From Coriaria nepalensis (lineage: Eukaryota > Streptophyta > Magnoliopsida > Cucurbitales > Coriariaceae): DNA of 64,000 nucleotides. The notes beneath the pieces are model-generated. The model was not told the origin of the DNA, did no database searches, and worked only from the letters and a program-made list of their open reading frames with translations. Shown here in pieces: positions 11,845-24,954 of the stretch (position 1 is the first letter of the stretch; each line of letters opens with the position of its first letter). The position numbers were made by a program, and so were the translations under genes. Where the stretch lies: the NCBI GenBank assembly GCA_027186245.1, contig CP114484.1, positions 5,364,001-5,428,000 of the forward strand. The letters are read 5' to 3'.

Positions 11845-13160
11845 TTATTTATCATATTTATTGTAAATTTATTATAGTCATGACAGGTTCTATTAGAAGA
11901 TGATAACTTTTCATCTCTGAGGTAGTCTTAACACTTTCTTAGAAGTCAATCTTAACTTGGAAGTTTAGGTTATTTAACCATGAGATGACTAAATGAATCA
12001 TTTAATTTAAAAGGATTTTAAATGAATCATCTAATTTAAAAGGATTTTAAATGAATCATCTAATTTAAAAGGATTTTAAATGAATCATCTAATTTAAAAG
12101 GAATTTAAATGAATCATCTAATTTAAAAGGAATTTAAATGAATCATCTAATTTAAAAGGAATTTAAATGAATCGTCTAATTTAAAAGGATTTTAAATGAA
12201 TCGTCTAATTTAAAAGGATTTTAAATTAATCATCTAATTTAAAAGGATTTTAAATTAAATAAAATCATAAAGTATTATGAGATCCTCCTATTAGATTGAT
12301 GTATAACCTAATCTGCCATACACATAATGTTTAATAGTAACTCAGTTTAGATTTATCGGTGAAAAGGAAAGATAAACGATTTCCATTTTAAGGAAAAAAT
12401 GTTAATTTAACTTATAGTTCGACTATAAGGCCAAAATGATAATTATTAATTTGTTAAATCTAATATCATGTTATTCTCTAAGTGTGATATTGATTTAATT
12501 ATAAATTAATAAATTACGTAAGAACTTTCATTTAATTAAAAAATAGTCCTATAAGTTCATATTAAGAATTGGACATTTAAGGGTTAGTGGGCCAAATTGT
12601 TGATGGGATTTTCATGGGTCACATTAATCAAAAGGTTCATTAATATTCATGGATTAATTACTCATAGAGTGGTTGGCCATACTATGTAGATTTTGACCCA
12701 TTATTTTTTTAATTGAGTTTATGGAAATCTTGGACTTAGTTAGCAAGTAATCAGGTCAAAGTAACAAGTTAATTATATGAAAATATACCATTAGGGTGGC
12801 CGACAATCACAAGTGCTTCTCCCCTCCTCTTAGTTAAATATTAGAGTGAGAAAGACCATATTTTTCCCATAATTTTTTTTTATCTTTTGGATTCATTTAT
12901 TCAATCCTAAAGTAGAAAATAAACTGAGCTAACCATATCATATGGATTATGATTATAGAATTAACACATATGCATTTATTGTTCCTTACAATTCGAATTG
13001 CATAAAAGAATCTTGAAGTTGTTTGCTTGTCAAGATTGCTAATTCATTTCCTAATCTTGAATTTTAAGTTACACCAGATTTATTGTGCTTTCTATAAAAT
13101 TGTTATGAGATATATAATTATTGTATGATTGTTCTTGGATTTGGATTTATGTTATAATTT
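11845..13160 (+). repeat. Left LTR of Copia-type element
   Basis: Matches the right LTR block by block: the bases before GTCATGACAGGTTC (11875-11890 and 16316-16330), the AATAAAATCATAAAGTATT segment (12256 and 16460), the WGGCCG-like segment near 12670 and 16880, and the end near 13130-13150. It carries a 29-bp tandem expansion absent from the right LTR. Confidence 0.8.
11992..12256 (+). repeat. Tandem repeat of about 29 bp in the left Copia LTR
   Basis: About nine head-to-tail copies of a unit starting ATGAATCATCTAATTTAAAA and ending GGATTTTAA or GGAATTTAA. The right LTR has the equivalent of a single copy (about 16385-16440), so the expansion arose after the element inserted or in this LTR only. 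Confidence 0.92.
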
Positions 13161-14699
13161 GGTAACGTGCGAAATGGGCTGCTATATGGGACAGCCATCG
13201 CCGCTGCTTAGTGTAGGGATAGTGACACCACAAAATAGCAACATGCAAAGCAAGCAGCGTGCGCGGCTGCTACTACCATGTGGCACGAGCCGTTGCTCTA
13301 AGGTGGCAAGCACACCGCTGATGGTCGATGGTGTGATCTATGCAGTGAAAGCGGGCGTGGGGCTGCTGCCTTTAGGGGTGGCGGTGACGAATCATTGTCA
13401 TAGAAAAATCCTAATTGCATTAGGTCATTTTGGGATACTTTCCTAAATTCAAATTAAATCTTTTATTTAAATTAATCAAAATAGATATTGATTATGTAAT
13501 TTATGATTGGATAAGTATTTGATAAATATTTGGTACGTAAAATAATATAAATTGTTTATATGTGTTTTACCATTTCATCAAATATAAAATCAATTAAATT
13601 TCCTTACATAGTTTATGGTGAATTTAATGTGATTGGGATTTTGGCATCCTCCCTAATTTCTTGAAGTGACTCTAAAATTGGAAATTTTCTAAAATAATAT
13701 CTTTTGTTTTGGAAACGACCCGATTAGGAAACTTTTCAAATAAGAAAAGTCGACAATTTTTTAATAAATATCCTTAAAGAATTATGAAAGATGATTTTAA
13801 TTATTTTGTTGTGCTTTGAATAATTAAAATGTACTCAAAGAACTTAATAAGAATAGATTAGTTCTAAAGACTTGTTGTAACATGTTCATGCATTAGAGGT
13901 ATGTGATTTAAATTGTTCATGTACATAAATCATTATATGTATATTTATGCCTGGTTGAATACATTATCACATCATATTTAAAGCCTATGAGATAGTGCAT
14001 GCATGATACATACGTGTAACTGTTTGTGATAAGACCGAAATTCAAATCCTTCCTATGACTATATTGTATTGTAATTGGTCATGAAATTGTTTCGTGGCTT
14101 ACCTTCCAAATATTATAATATATATGAAATTTGAATTAAATATAATTTGACTATAGACACATGGGACTTATATTTGATGTAAGTATGCATATATATTATC
14201 TTATCATGCGATGTGTGACAGAGTAATGTTGTCATTCTATACGTGGACGTGGACGTGGACGTGGATGTGGACGTGGACACTTTACGTTTTATAAAATGTT
14301 TGGGTTAAGCCCCACTAGGAAAATATAATTGGCTATAGACACGTGAGATTATGTTTTCTTAGAGATAAGATAAAAGAGTTACATGAGATATAATTACAAA
14401 AGAGTTTGTTACCTTTAATGTTTATTATAATTGACTATGGGTATGTGAGATTATAATATCCGATGGTTGGATTCTTTTCCCACCAAGAAAAATCATTTTT
14501 CTCATTTTATATTAAGAAGGTGAATATAATTTCATAATAAAGTAGTAGGAGATACTAACAGTTTTATATGATTTTTAAATTAATCCTTGAGCAAAATAGT
14601 TTCATTGGTACTAACTTTAGGAACTCGTTTAGAAATCTGAGAATTATACTTAGATATAAACGTTTGTTTGACATTCTAAATCAATAAGTCATGTAGATC
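13161..14699 (+). other. Leader region of the Copia-type element, no gene seen
   Basis: Internal sequence between the left LTR and gag. A GC-rich patch (13170-13390) is open for 105 codons but resembles nothing known to me and is probably chance. A short hexamer array (ACGTGG, about six copies) lies at 14241-14277. Confidence 0.5.
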
Positions 14700-15600
14700 C
14701 CACCCGAGGTATCATATGCTAAAATATTGGTTGCGTAGAGTAAGTGGCTTGAGCGAGATAACGAGGTACAATGTATTATACTTGCATCAATGAATAACGA
14801 GCTCTAAAAGCACTATGAAAAATTACAAGCTGTTTAGATTATCAATAACTTTAAAGTTATTTATAGTGAAGATACTCACAATGAGAGTTATAAGATATCT
14901 AAGGTACTATTTAACATGAAGATGACTGGGGGCACCTTTGTTAGTGACTATATGCGTGAGATGATAGCTTACACCAACGAGCTAGAAAGTGTAGGTTTGG
15001 AAATAGACACTAAGATAATGGTTAACTTGGTGTTCACTCTCTTATTCATTCACTTCATTTGTACACAACTATCGAATGGTTAATATAGACATGAACTTGT
15101 AGGAGTTGCATGAGTGCATAGAAATAGTTGAAGAGTTCATCAAGAAAAGCAAAAAAGGAAATTATTTCTATAGTGGTGAATTTGGACAATGGAAAAGATA
15201 TTGCAAGAAGTGTCTTGCAAGTTTGAAAAAGCATATTGATGCTGCTTCAAGTGTGTTAATGATTGAGGTTAATCTTTCTTGCAATGATTATACTACTTAG
15301 GAATTTGATATAAGATGTGGTTCTCATATTTGTAATTATGTGTAGAAGTGTGAGTTTTAACCATATTCATATATAGGATTGTCATGCCTATGTTAAGAAG
15401 AAAAAAGAAGAAGCGTTAGAGGCAAGTTCCGATAAAATTTCATTTTAGTAGGTATCCGGAGGAAACTTTAGGATACTACTTCAATCATACTACTGATCAG
15501 AAAGTGTTTTTCACCAAACACGATGTCTTCTTAGAGAATGAATTCCTTTCTCAAATGAATAGTGGAAGTAAGATTGAACTTGATAAAATTCAAGACTCAC
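14700..15600 (+). pseudogene. Copia gag and protease start, fused by deletion to later pol
   Basis: Broken plus-strand frames give the gag core (a helical part with NNELQKHYEKL-like sequence near 14800, then KMTGGTFVSDYM near 14920). They continue to the zinc knuckle and its flank in the frame 15106-15300 (YSGEFGQWKRYCKKC, with the first cysteine replaced by tyrosine or serine, then LASLKK). Directly after a stop comes the protease start, where the usual DTGSGSHICN reads as DIRCGSHICN. From about 15430 the sequence jumps to a segment that resembles the Copia stretch between integrase and RT. Confidence 0.75.
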
Positions 15601-16144
15601 AAAACAATAGTCAGGCTAAAAATTCTATTATCATATAACTTTCACCTGAGGTACCTCCAAAAGAGGATACAATGAATCCCTAGAGTACACAACAGATTTA
15701 TAGATCTAGTAGAGTATCTAGTAGGCTATATTAGAGATTTTTGTTAGAAAACCACATAGTTCATTACTTAAAATGTTTACGGTGGCCAATCTCATGGCCA
15801 TTGGTGTTAGTGAAACATCATGATGATTATATCGGTGCTTAGTAGAGACTAAAAGTACCAAATATGACACTTAGATGATTCTCAATAGTAAAAATACTAA
15901 CTATTAATGAGACTTATCTAATAAGTACATTATATGTGGTCCTTAGACTTGAGATCATCATGGTATCTTTTTTGTTTAGTCTTATGCTTTGACATCATTC
16001 CAATAAGGCCTAATCAAGGGTGAAAACATGGTGAAATGTTATGTATAAGATATATTGTACATGAAGATTGTGAGTAATCAAGATAAAATCCATCATCTTT
16101 GTATTTGGAAATAAGTCCTACAAATTTTATTCTTTATTGAACAA

Positions 16145-17400
16145 TGAATCATTGCAAAGTAGTATGGTATGAAAGGAGTTTCAGTAAATCCATTATTGAT
16201 GTTAATTAAAGATATAATAGTTCATATGATTTGTCTATTAAGGTTTAACAGTTAAACCATACTCTAAGATGAATCGAGACATTAGTAAGATGGATGAATC
16301 GTTTATTATAAATTTATCATAGTCATGACAGGTTCTTTTGACACATTTATGGAATTCAATCTTAACTTGGAAGTTTAGGTTATATAATCAAGAGATGATT
16401 AAATTAACAGTTTAATTTAAAATGAGTTTTAAATTAAATAAATTTAACTATGAATTAAATAAAATCATAAAGTATTATGAGATCCTCCTACTGACTTGAC
16501 ATAGAACCTAATCGGTCACACACATAAGAGAGGATAGTAACTTGGTTTAGATTCATTGGAAAAAAGAAAAAACATATTGTTCCCATTTTAAGGGTAAAAT
16601 GGTAATTTAACTAGTAGTTTGACTATAAGAGCAAAATGATAATTAATAATTTGTTAAATATAATATCATACAACTCTTTGAGTACAACTAAGGGTGACAT
16701 TGATTTAATTCAAAATTAATAAATTACATATGAAATTTTTATTATTATTATAAAAAGGTCTTAAAAAATCGTATTAACAATTGGATATTAAAGAGTTAAC
16801 TAGCCAAATTGTTAAGTAAATTTTTATTGCTCAAATTAATCAAATAATTGATTAATATCCATAGGTTAATTACCCGTGGAGTGGCCGGCCACACTAAGTA
16901 GGTTTTGACCCATTTTTTCCTTAATCATGTTAAGGAAATATTTGACTTGGTTAATAGGTAATCAGGTCAAAGTAACACGTTAATTATATGGAAATCTAAA
17001 TCTGATGGTGAATATAAATGCACGATTAGGGTGGCCAAAAATCACAATTGCTTCTCCCCTCTTCTTGTTCGAAACTTATAGTGAGAAAGAGATGGTTTTT
17101 CCCATACTTTTCCTTCAATTTTTTGACTTATACGTTGAATCCTAAAATAGAAAATAAACTGAGCGAACAAGATCATGTGGATTGTGATTAGAGGTCGAAC
17201 ACATAGACATCTATTATTCCCTACAATTCAGATCACGTAGAGGAAGTTTGAAGTTGTTTTATTGTCAATATTAGTAATCTCTTTCCTTCTTGAATTTTAA
17301 GTTATACGGGATTTACTGCTCTTTCTGTAAAATTATTATGTATGAAATATATAATTGTTATATGGGTGTTCTTGAATTTGGATTTATATTGGAAATAGAT
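16145..17400 (+). repeat. Right LTR of Copia-type element
   Basis: Second copy of the LTR described for 11845-13160. Its 5' part (16150-16300) also matches the inverted copy at 1-437, including AGTATGGTATGAAA and the GTTTAACAGTTAAACC-like block, which helps place its start. It ends close to 17400, where Tat-type RNase H sequence begins on the opposite strand. Confidence 0.78.
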
Positions 17401-19600
17401 CTAAAAAAAATTTTAATTACAAGTTCCGCTGCTTGTACGCAAAAGTTTCTAACAAAGGTTGCTTTGTCTGCTCTTAGATATCGATTTTTAAGTGCATTCA
17501 TCACTTTGATAGTATAATATATAGGGACTTGCTTCTTCTCCTCGTCTCGCACGAGTAGTGAGCTGATCTCAACACATGATATAGTGAGGTATATGGTTAA
17601 CTCCTCTCCCTGAATGGGTTTGGTCAGTTGTAGCATGCTAAGCATGTATCTTTTTAGCTCCTCAAATGCCTAGTCACACTACTAAATCCATCTTTGATTT
17701 CCCCCACTCTCTAGCACTTTGCATAATGGGAGGCTCTTTTCCGCCGATCGGCTTATCAAGCGGCTTAAGGCCTCTATTCTTCTTGTCAAGCCATAGAGCT
17801 CCTTATTTTTTGGTGCTTTCAAGCCTAGGCTCGTTTGAATTTTTTCTTGGTGCGCCTCCTTACCACTATGGTGTACTATGTACCTTAATAATTTTGTGGA
17901 TGATACCCCAAAAACATACTTTTCGGTGTTCAGCTTCATGATGAACTTACGTATTATCTTGAATCCCTTCTTCAGATGAAATCATGGTCCGCTCTTTCAA
18001 TGCTTTTGGCTAGGATGTCATCCACATACACCTCCATCATCATATTTCGAATGTCCTCCTTGAATTTCATTCATCAATCATTGGAAGGTTACCCTAGCAT
18101 TTGTCAGTCCAAAAGGTATCACTCACTAATAATATAATCATCTGTTTGTTATGAAAGATGTCTTCTCCTTGGGATTCCATAACTTAAATTGGTAGCCGAG
18201 TAGTTCAAGACCCATCGTGGCATCTACGAGTTGATTCATACTCAGTGGGGGGAAGCTATATTTCAGGCACGCCTTATTCAGATCGGTGAAGTCCACATAT
18301 ATTCTTCATTTCCTGTTGGACTTTCTCACCATGACTACATTGGCGAGCTAAGTAACTTATTGAACCTCCGTGTTTGCTTCTACGCTAAGTAACTTATCGA
18401 CCTCCCTAGCCACGTCTTTGTTCCTCTCTTCATTGAACTTTCTCCTCATATGTCTGACAAACATAACTTCAAGTGCCACACATAGCTTATGGACAATAAC
18501 TTCTTTTGATATTGCTTGGAGATCCTTGGAACTCCATGCAAAAATATCCAAATTCTCCTTTAAGCAATTTTTGAGTGTTCACCTGTCTTCATAAAGAAAG
18601 TGTCCTCCAAGTTTCAAGACTTTTTCGTCGGCCAAGTCGAGCTTCACCAATGTTTCAGTGGGTGAGGGTCTCACCTTGTTTTCTTTAACCATCATCACCA
18701 CATCTTCTTCTTCTATCCATTTTCCTTTCAGTGGCATCACATAGCATTTCCATGATTTCTTCTAACTCCATCTTGCTATGCCGATGCCTTTTTTAGTAAG
18801 GAACTTTTTTATGAGATACCCCATGGAGACCACTCTGTTCAGCACTTTCACCTAAGGTCTCCCTAATATCACACTATACCTAGATGAGATATTAGCAATC
18901 AAAAAATTGACTATGATAGTAGCTTGGCATGGTTCTTCACCCACCGTCATATGAATTTGCATCATCTCTTCTAGATAGACCAACCTTCCCAAAATTCTTG
19001 ACAATGAGATTTTTATGGCTATAGCTCGGCATTGCTGATGCCTATCTCCTAAAAATCAAATAATGTGATACCATCTACCGAGCTTTCAGTGTCGACCAAC
19101 ACCCTATGGATTAAGGTTGTCACTACATTAGTCGATATGACTAAAGAATCATTGTGCATAAATATGACTCATATCTCGTCGGCACTGTCGAATGTAATGC
19201 TAACATCGCATTGGGGTTTTCCTTAGGCCATTAAATACATCGAGGCCTGCTCTACATTGGGGTTTTCCTCTTTCTTATGGAATCGCCGCCTTCTAGTCCT
19301 CCTATAACGACCTTGATTTCTTTGACTATCGACTGTGGTCCTAGGTTGGAGACTTCAACTTTTTTTATCAACCCTATCATTTTTGCTTCGCTTCTCGCTT
19401 GGTAGCCACCATCGTAATCATCTCTTTTAACAATGAACTCCCTAAGGTTACCATGTTAGATCAAAGATTTTATTTCTCTTTTCAGATGATGGTAGTCTTT
19501 GATTCGATGGTCATCGTCTTTATGGAAATAACAATAAAGATCCATATTCGTCTTCTAAAGTCTAATTTTCATACTTGTCGCATTTTACTTTGGTGCTATT
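17401..19600 (-). pseudogene. Tat-type Ty3-gypsy gag-pol, broken
   Basis: Read on the minus strand from 19.6 kb down, it shows a gag zinc-finger region (about 19400-19580, YCYFHKDDDH then a DYHHLKREI-like piece) and the pre-RT segment (18357-18551, MDIFAWSSKDLQAIS and EVDKLL). RT and its connection follow (17682-17939, KLNTEKYVFGVSS, YIVHHSGKEA), then RT-type RNase H (17420-17645, GEELTIYLTISCVEISSLLV). Frameshifts and stops separate these pieces. The sequence is that of the Tat lineage. Its RNase H continues at 11.1-11.7 kb beyond the Copia-type insertion. Confidence 0.82.
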
Positions 19601-20510
19601 TGTCACAACCCGACACCCCTTACCATCAGCACCAAAGTAATCTGCTACTACCGCGCCATCAAGTATGGCACCATGAGATGCCCCTAAGGGGGCCACTGAA
19701 ACATTATTTTTGGCTGGCTAATTCAAGATCCTTAGCAAAAGGAACCCTTGTTACTTGACTTGGCACGATTTGTTTATGTGAACTTTTGATCACTAAGGAA
19801 AATTGGCATTCTCCAACAATATGTTCACGAACCTGCACCTACAATATAGAGAAAACACGAAGGGATGTAAGGGTTACAATCTACGAACCCCTTTGATACC
19901 TAAGTCTTGAACCTTAAACGAAGCGATTGATTTTCGGAATAAAAATAATAGTAAATTGTAAGCATGTATCTTATGGGTCACATACTAAAGGGGGGTATTT
20001 ATAAGTTTTACATAATAGAGCATATTTGGCCAAAACTTTTAAGTTGATTGAGTTTGTTATGATTTTTCCTTATTTAGGTGGCCTATTTATTGGGATAGTT
20101 GATAGATCAATTATCAACCCTTATATGGCAATCTTAAACCTAATGTGTGTTGAGCTTTTTAGGCGACACATCTTGTGCTTTTCTTGGGTCAACACATCTT
20201 GAGTCCTTTGGGCAATACATCTTGCCTTGTCTTTGGACTGTGAGCCGTTTGAGTTTATGATACGACTCGAGCTCATGCTAAAGAGGTATTTCCATTCTCA
20301 TCAGATGTGGTAATGAAAATAATTAGGTGGCACATCAAAATACCTTATTTTGGACATAAGTCGATATCGAGATATGGGTTTGGCTCTTTTTATGTTCAAT
20401 CTTTGGTTTATTCAAGATATTAATTAAGCGAGTATAGATCAACGACTTAGAGCTATAACTTGCTAACTCCACTAATTGCAACTCTTTACCGGTTATCGGG
20501 CACTAACACC
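19601..20510. repeat. Possible solo LTR or LTR fragment
   Basis: Starts with TGTCACAACCCGACACCCC at 19601, which resembles the inverted end of many plant gypsy LTRs. It contains further LTR-like non-coding sequence up to about 20510 (ending near GGGCACTAACA). It interrupts the Tat-type gag. No clear target duplication was found, so the right end is uncertain. Confidence 0.4.
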
Positions 20511-21526
20511 TACTATACATATATATTATATTACACATTTTTTTTTCTAATTTTTTTCACTTTCATTTTATTTATTTAACTAATACTTTATTTGTGGGCT
20601 TTTTTGATACTTTATTATGCTGCTAGGTAGACACCTGAATTTCATCGCATTATAAATTTAATTTGCTAAATAATTTCGTTTTTGAAATATATGTCCAAAG
20701 TTCATTTAGTGTATGAATTTTAAGCTATAGTTTATGCAAAATAAGTGTGAACGAAATTGTAAAAAGTGTGCTAATAAACTCTATAATAATGTTTAGAAGA
20801 ATATTTCAAATAATTAATATTTTAAAAAATCTTAAAATATAATTTAATGCCCACAGAAAAAAATGAATTTTCTAATATTTTTTTTTCCCATTAAATCTCT
20901 AGAAACATTCATAATCATTAATTCAATGAGTCATGACTTTAGAAATTATGAATGCATATTGATAAGATGGCTCAAATTTGAACGAGTTTTCTGATCAAGT
21001 ATGATTGGTTTTAAAATCTTTAAATATATGATCAACTCGGATAATTTAAAAATTGGATCAAAACTTTAATCCAAATTGAATATAATCTCATGAATGAATA
21101 AGTTTTGGTCCAATAGGATGACCGGTACTTTATGTACCTATAAGAAATTCGAGGCGCTCGCATTTTAACTCACACGTGGCTAATTGAAACAGTAATATTA
21201 CAAACTCTTTCATCGAACCTTCGTAATTTTATCATTGCAACCCCCTCCTGCCTTCCACCAACCATAAATAAAAAAAGTAAAAAGAAAAAAGGAAAATGGC
21301 CCATTACCTTCCCTTCGAAAACACTCCAAAAGCAAGTTTACGTCACCTCGGCACGAATCTTAAAACCTCTTGCCTCTCTGATCACCAACTACTCTCCACC
21401 CCTTTCAATCGAATCACCTTGCCCTTCTCTCTTTACTATTTTTTCTCTAACCAGAAATGCCCTTATAGAGAACTAGATCCATCCTCCTGAAAATCCTATG
21501 AGAAATCAAATCTCTAAGCAGTTCTA
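20511..21526. other. Intergenic, upstream of the polygalacturonase-like gene
   Basis: AT-rich sequence with no coding or repeat structure I could recognise. It should hold the promoter of the gene starting at 21527; no convincing TATA box was picked out. Confidence 0.6.
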
Positions 21527-24500
21527 ATGGTTGAGACTGTAGCAGTAGGGGCGCGATTCTCGCACCAGAGATTCGACTTCAAACGGTGGATTTCAACCTT
21601 CGTTTCGTCGCATAGAACCCTCTTCATCGTGCTCTGGATCGCCGCTTTCACGTCGGTTTTCGTGTATCAGAAGAATTTCTTAGATGGATTCTCGATATTC
21701 CGGCGAGCTGTGTGGCGGCCGGTTCCGAGGCTGAGGCCGGTGGCGTTCAATCTGACGGATTTCGGGGCGGTGGGCGATGGCGTGACAGTGAATACTGAAG
21801 CGTTTGAGAAGGCTATTTTGGTAATTTCTAAGTTGGGGAAGAGAGGAGGTGGGCAGCTCAATGTGCCTCCCGGTCGTTGGCTTACGGCGCCGTTTAACCT
21901 CACAAGTCATATGACTCTCTTTCTCGCTGAAGATGCTGTCATACTAGGAATGCAGGTGAGATTTTCTCTTTTTTGTTTTAGTTAATTAATTTATGCTGAA
22001 ACAGATGAGCTTTGCATGGTTGATGGTTTGAAATCATATTGATTTTAATGAAGATATTGGATTATTAAGCTGTCTTTCAATTATAGTAAGGATCTATAAT
22101 GTTGAAGATAATGTAGGCAAGATTTCTTTTTATTTGGAACTATACGTTTTTTAATATGAGATCTCATGGCATGTCTTACAACTATATTCGGAATTCTAAT
22201 ATGGAAAATTGCATCTAAATCGGTTTCCCTCTGATGCGAAGGACGGATAAATATAAAACCATATTGTCGATTATTGAACTAGTGAATCTTGGATGGAGCT
22301 AGATATGCGCCTAGTATTGAATGAACTAAATACTTCCCTAATATTGTTAAACAAAGTATTGTGCATGAATCTGCAAATCAGAAATTGCATTTAAACAGGC
22401 ACATTTGTCTCTCTCTCTCTTTTTCCCCCTTCCCTTAAAAGTTATTAGATCTATGGAACTTGTCACATTGAAACACACCTAAAAGTTCTTTTTATGGAAT
22501 GTTTACAATAATGTTATTTAGGTTCTAGCCGACAAGTAGTTTTTCATGGTGTTAAAATGGCAGGATGAAAAGTTTTGGCCATTGATGCCTCCTTTGCCTT
22601 CCTATGGGTATGGTAGAGAGCACCCTGGGCCTCGTTATGGGAGTCTAATCCACGGTCAAAATCTCAAAGATGTTGTAATAACAGGTGCAAATTTGTCATC
22701 CTTTTCTTCCTTGCTCTATTTACTTTGGATAGAATGGTTTACTTTGCTCTGGCTTTGAATCTTAACCATTTGATAAAGATGGTTGGCTAGTATGGTCATA
22801 TCTAGACTGTTATCTAATTTGATTTTCCTTTATATTTGGTCTTATGACTTGTGACTATATTTTTTTTTTGGGCAACAGGGCATAACGGCACCATAGATGG
22901 ACAAGGTCAAACATGGTGGAAGAAATATCGGCAAAAGCTTCTTAACCACACAAGGGGGCCACTAGTGCAGATCATGTGGTCAAGTGATATTCTGATTGCT
23001 AATATAACTCTGCGTGACTCTCCTTTTTGGACACTTCATCCATATGACTGCAAAAATGTAACCATCCGAAATGTTACAATCTTGGCTCCAATTTTTGAAG
23101 CCCCTAACACTGATGGGATTGATCCAGGTATATTCTTCTAAGCTTTTAATTATCTAATTTGATGTAGAACTAGAAAGTGTTAATAACTGTATATTATTGC
23201 TTTATCTGTCAAATTTTGCAAAATGGGCACCTCAATTCAAGGGAAAAAAAATGCCCTCTAGGCTTTCAAAACAATAAATTTAGCCAGTCGGCAATAGGGG
23301 TTGAAAGTCAAATTGTTCGATTATGTGGCGAAGATGCTGGTGTATTCATGTTTTCGTACTCCTCCATTAAGATTTTATGGCTCTCATACGAGTTTCTGAG
23401 TATGAATTGTTATCTTTGAGACTATGTTCTGGTCCATTTAAATGCCACTTAGTTTATAGGAGCTAAGAGAAATTGAGTGAAATATCACTTGACTACTTTT
23501 CTTGACAAGACATTTCAAAGTCTACTGTTTCTTAGCTCACCTCAGATACTACTATGTACTTGATTGGGTTTTGCTAACCTTTTATTTAATTATGTATAAC
23601 ATTGTTAATTGATCATGAAAATCGACATTTAAAATTGACTCTAAAACCCATGTTAAAAACAGATTCATGTGAAGACATGTTGATTGAGGATTGTTACATA
23701 AGTGTGGGAGATGATGGAATTGCAATAAAGAGCGGCTGGGATCAGTATGGAATTTCTTATGCCAGACCCTCTACAAACATACACATCCGTAACCTCGTTG
23801 TTCAATCTATGGTCAGGTGAATTTCTTGTCTACTTGGAATCTGATTAATTGAATGTTCATCCATGCACCTCGCTTATGTTAGCAAAGAACCCAATTTTGA
23901 AGTAGTCCTACTTTTATCATCTTTATTACTCTACTAGTTTAGTATATGATCAGATTTAATTTGATGTGACATTTATTTTAAAATTTGGGAATTTATTAAT
24001 TTAAATCAAATGGGGTTTTTTGGACGCCAAAGTAGATTTGCCCTTAGGCTGGCAATGGAATAACTGTGTTTTGATATTTGTGAGGTCAATTGAATTACTT
24101 TTTCTCATGCTTTAGATTTTACTGAGAATTCTATTCCTCTCTGAGGAGCAATTGCTTAAGAGAGGATAGAAGGGATTGCCTCACTTAAGGATCTAATTCT
24201 TCAGTTGCTCAATAATACATCCTGTACTTCAAAAAAAAAAAAATATTTGAATTACTTTTTCATTTAGCTGAGCAGTGTCGTTAACTGGCATTTTGTGCAC
24301 CGAAATTGGATTTTAAACCAGAACTGACGTTTCAGACAGTCAATTTAGTGAACCCAAATCATGTGATGCTGATATCATGTGATTATAAGTGATTATAATC
24401 GATCAGTTCTTTGGTTGAAATGAAACAGTGCAGGCATATCAATAGGCAGTGAAATGTCTGGTGGTGTATCAAAGGTGACAGTGGAGAATATTCTCATATG

Positions 24501-24954
24501 GAACTCTAGGAGAGGTGTTAGAATCAAAACTGCCCCTGGAAGAGGAGGATATGTGCAACACATAACCTACAAAAACCTGACATTAGACAATGTGCGTGTA
24601 GGAATTGTAATAAAAACAGACTATAATGAGCACCCGGATGAGGGCTATGATCCCAAAGCTTATCCATTGCTTCAAGACATTAGCTTCACTAGTATCCATG
24701 GCCAGGGAGTCCGTGTCCCTGTCCGGATCCATGGAAGTGATGAAATTCCTGTCAGAAATGTGACTTTCCAGGACATGTCTGTTGGGTTAAGTTACAAGAA
24801 AAAACACATCTTTCAATGTGGGTTTGTTGAGGGACGGGTGATTGGTACTATTTTCCCGGCCCCTTGTGAGAATCTTGATCGGTATGATGAGCAAGGACGG
24901 CTTGTTAAGCGATCTGCTTCCCAGAATACAACGGATATTGATTATGACTTTTGA
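21527..24954 (+). CDS. Polygalacturonase-like GH28 protein, membrane-anchored
   Basis: Five exons: 21527-21955, 22564-22684, 22879-23127, 23663-23816, 24429-24954, all GT-AG, giving 492 residues. The family folds as a parallel beta-helix and hydrolyses galacturonan in the cell wall. An uncleaved-looking hydrophobic segment at residues 31-47 behind a basic N-terminus suggests a signal anchor with the enzyme in the Golgi lumen or apoplast. Catalytic landmarks present: NTDGID (260-265), GDDG (282-285) and RIKT (349-352). The usual GHG motif is SAG (318-320), so the conserved histidine is alanine; SIGSEMSGG follows (322-330). This pattern is known from a clade of plant PG-like proteins, so activity as a normal polygalacturonase is doubtful. 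Closest remembered relative: AT1G19170. The start is the first ATG in frame with the anchor. Confidence 0.93.

Larger units (their letters stand above)
11845..17400 (+). mobile_element. Copia-type element with deleted pol, inserted in Tat-type element
   Basis: Two directly repeated LTR copies (about 11845-13160 and about 16145-17400) flank an internal region with a Copia gag and zinc knuckle (14700-15300), the start of protease, then directly a piece of the integrase/RT linker (about 15430-15600). Most of integrase, RT and RNase H is missing. LTR ends are approximate: the second LTR and the inverted copy at 1-437 share sequence farther upstream than the first LTR, whose 5' part looks rearranged. 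The element splits a Tat-type gypsy element. Confidence 0.78.

Noticed and set aside
11992..12256. Regular repeats that could suggest a CRISPR array
   Set aside because: Units are head to tail without spacers, and the DNA is plant nuclear; it is a tandem repeat in an LTR.
13129..13446. 105-codon frame in a GC-rich patch
   Set aside because: No family resemblance; it starts within the LTR end and lies in the leader region of a Copia-type element.
21667..21910. Minus-strand frames of 76-78 codons
   Set aside because: Shadows of the first exon of the polygalacturonase-like gene.
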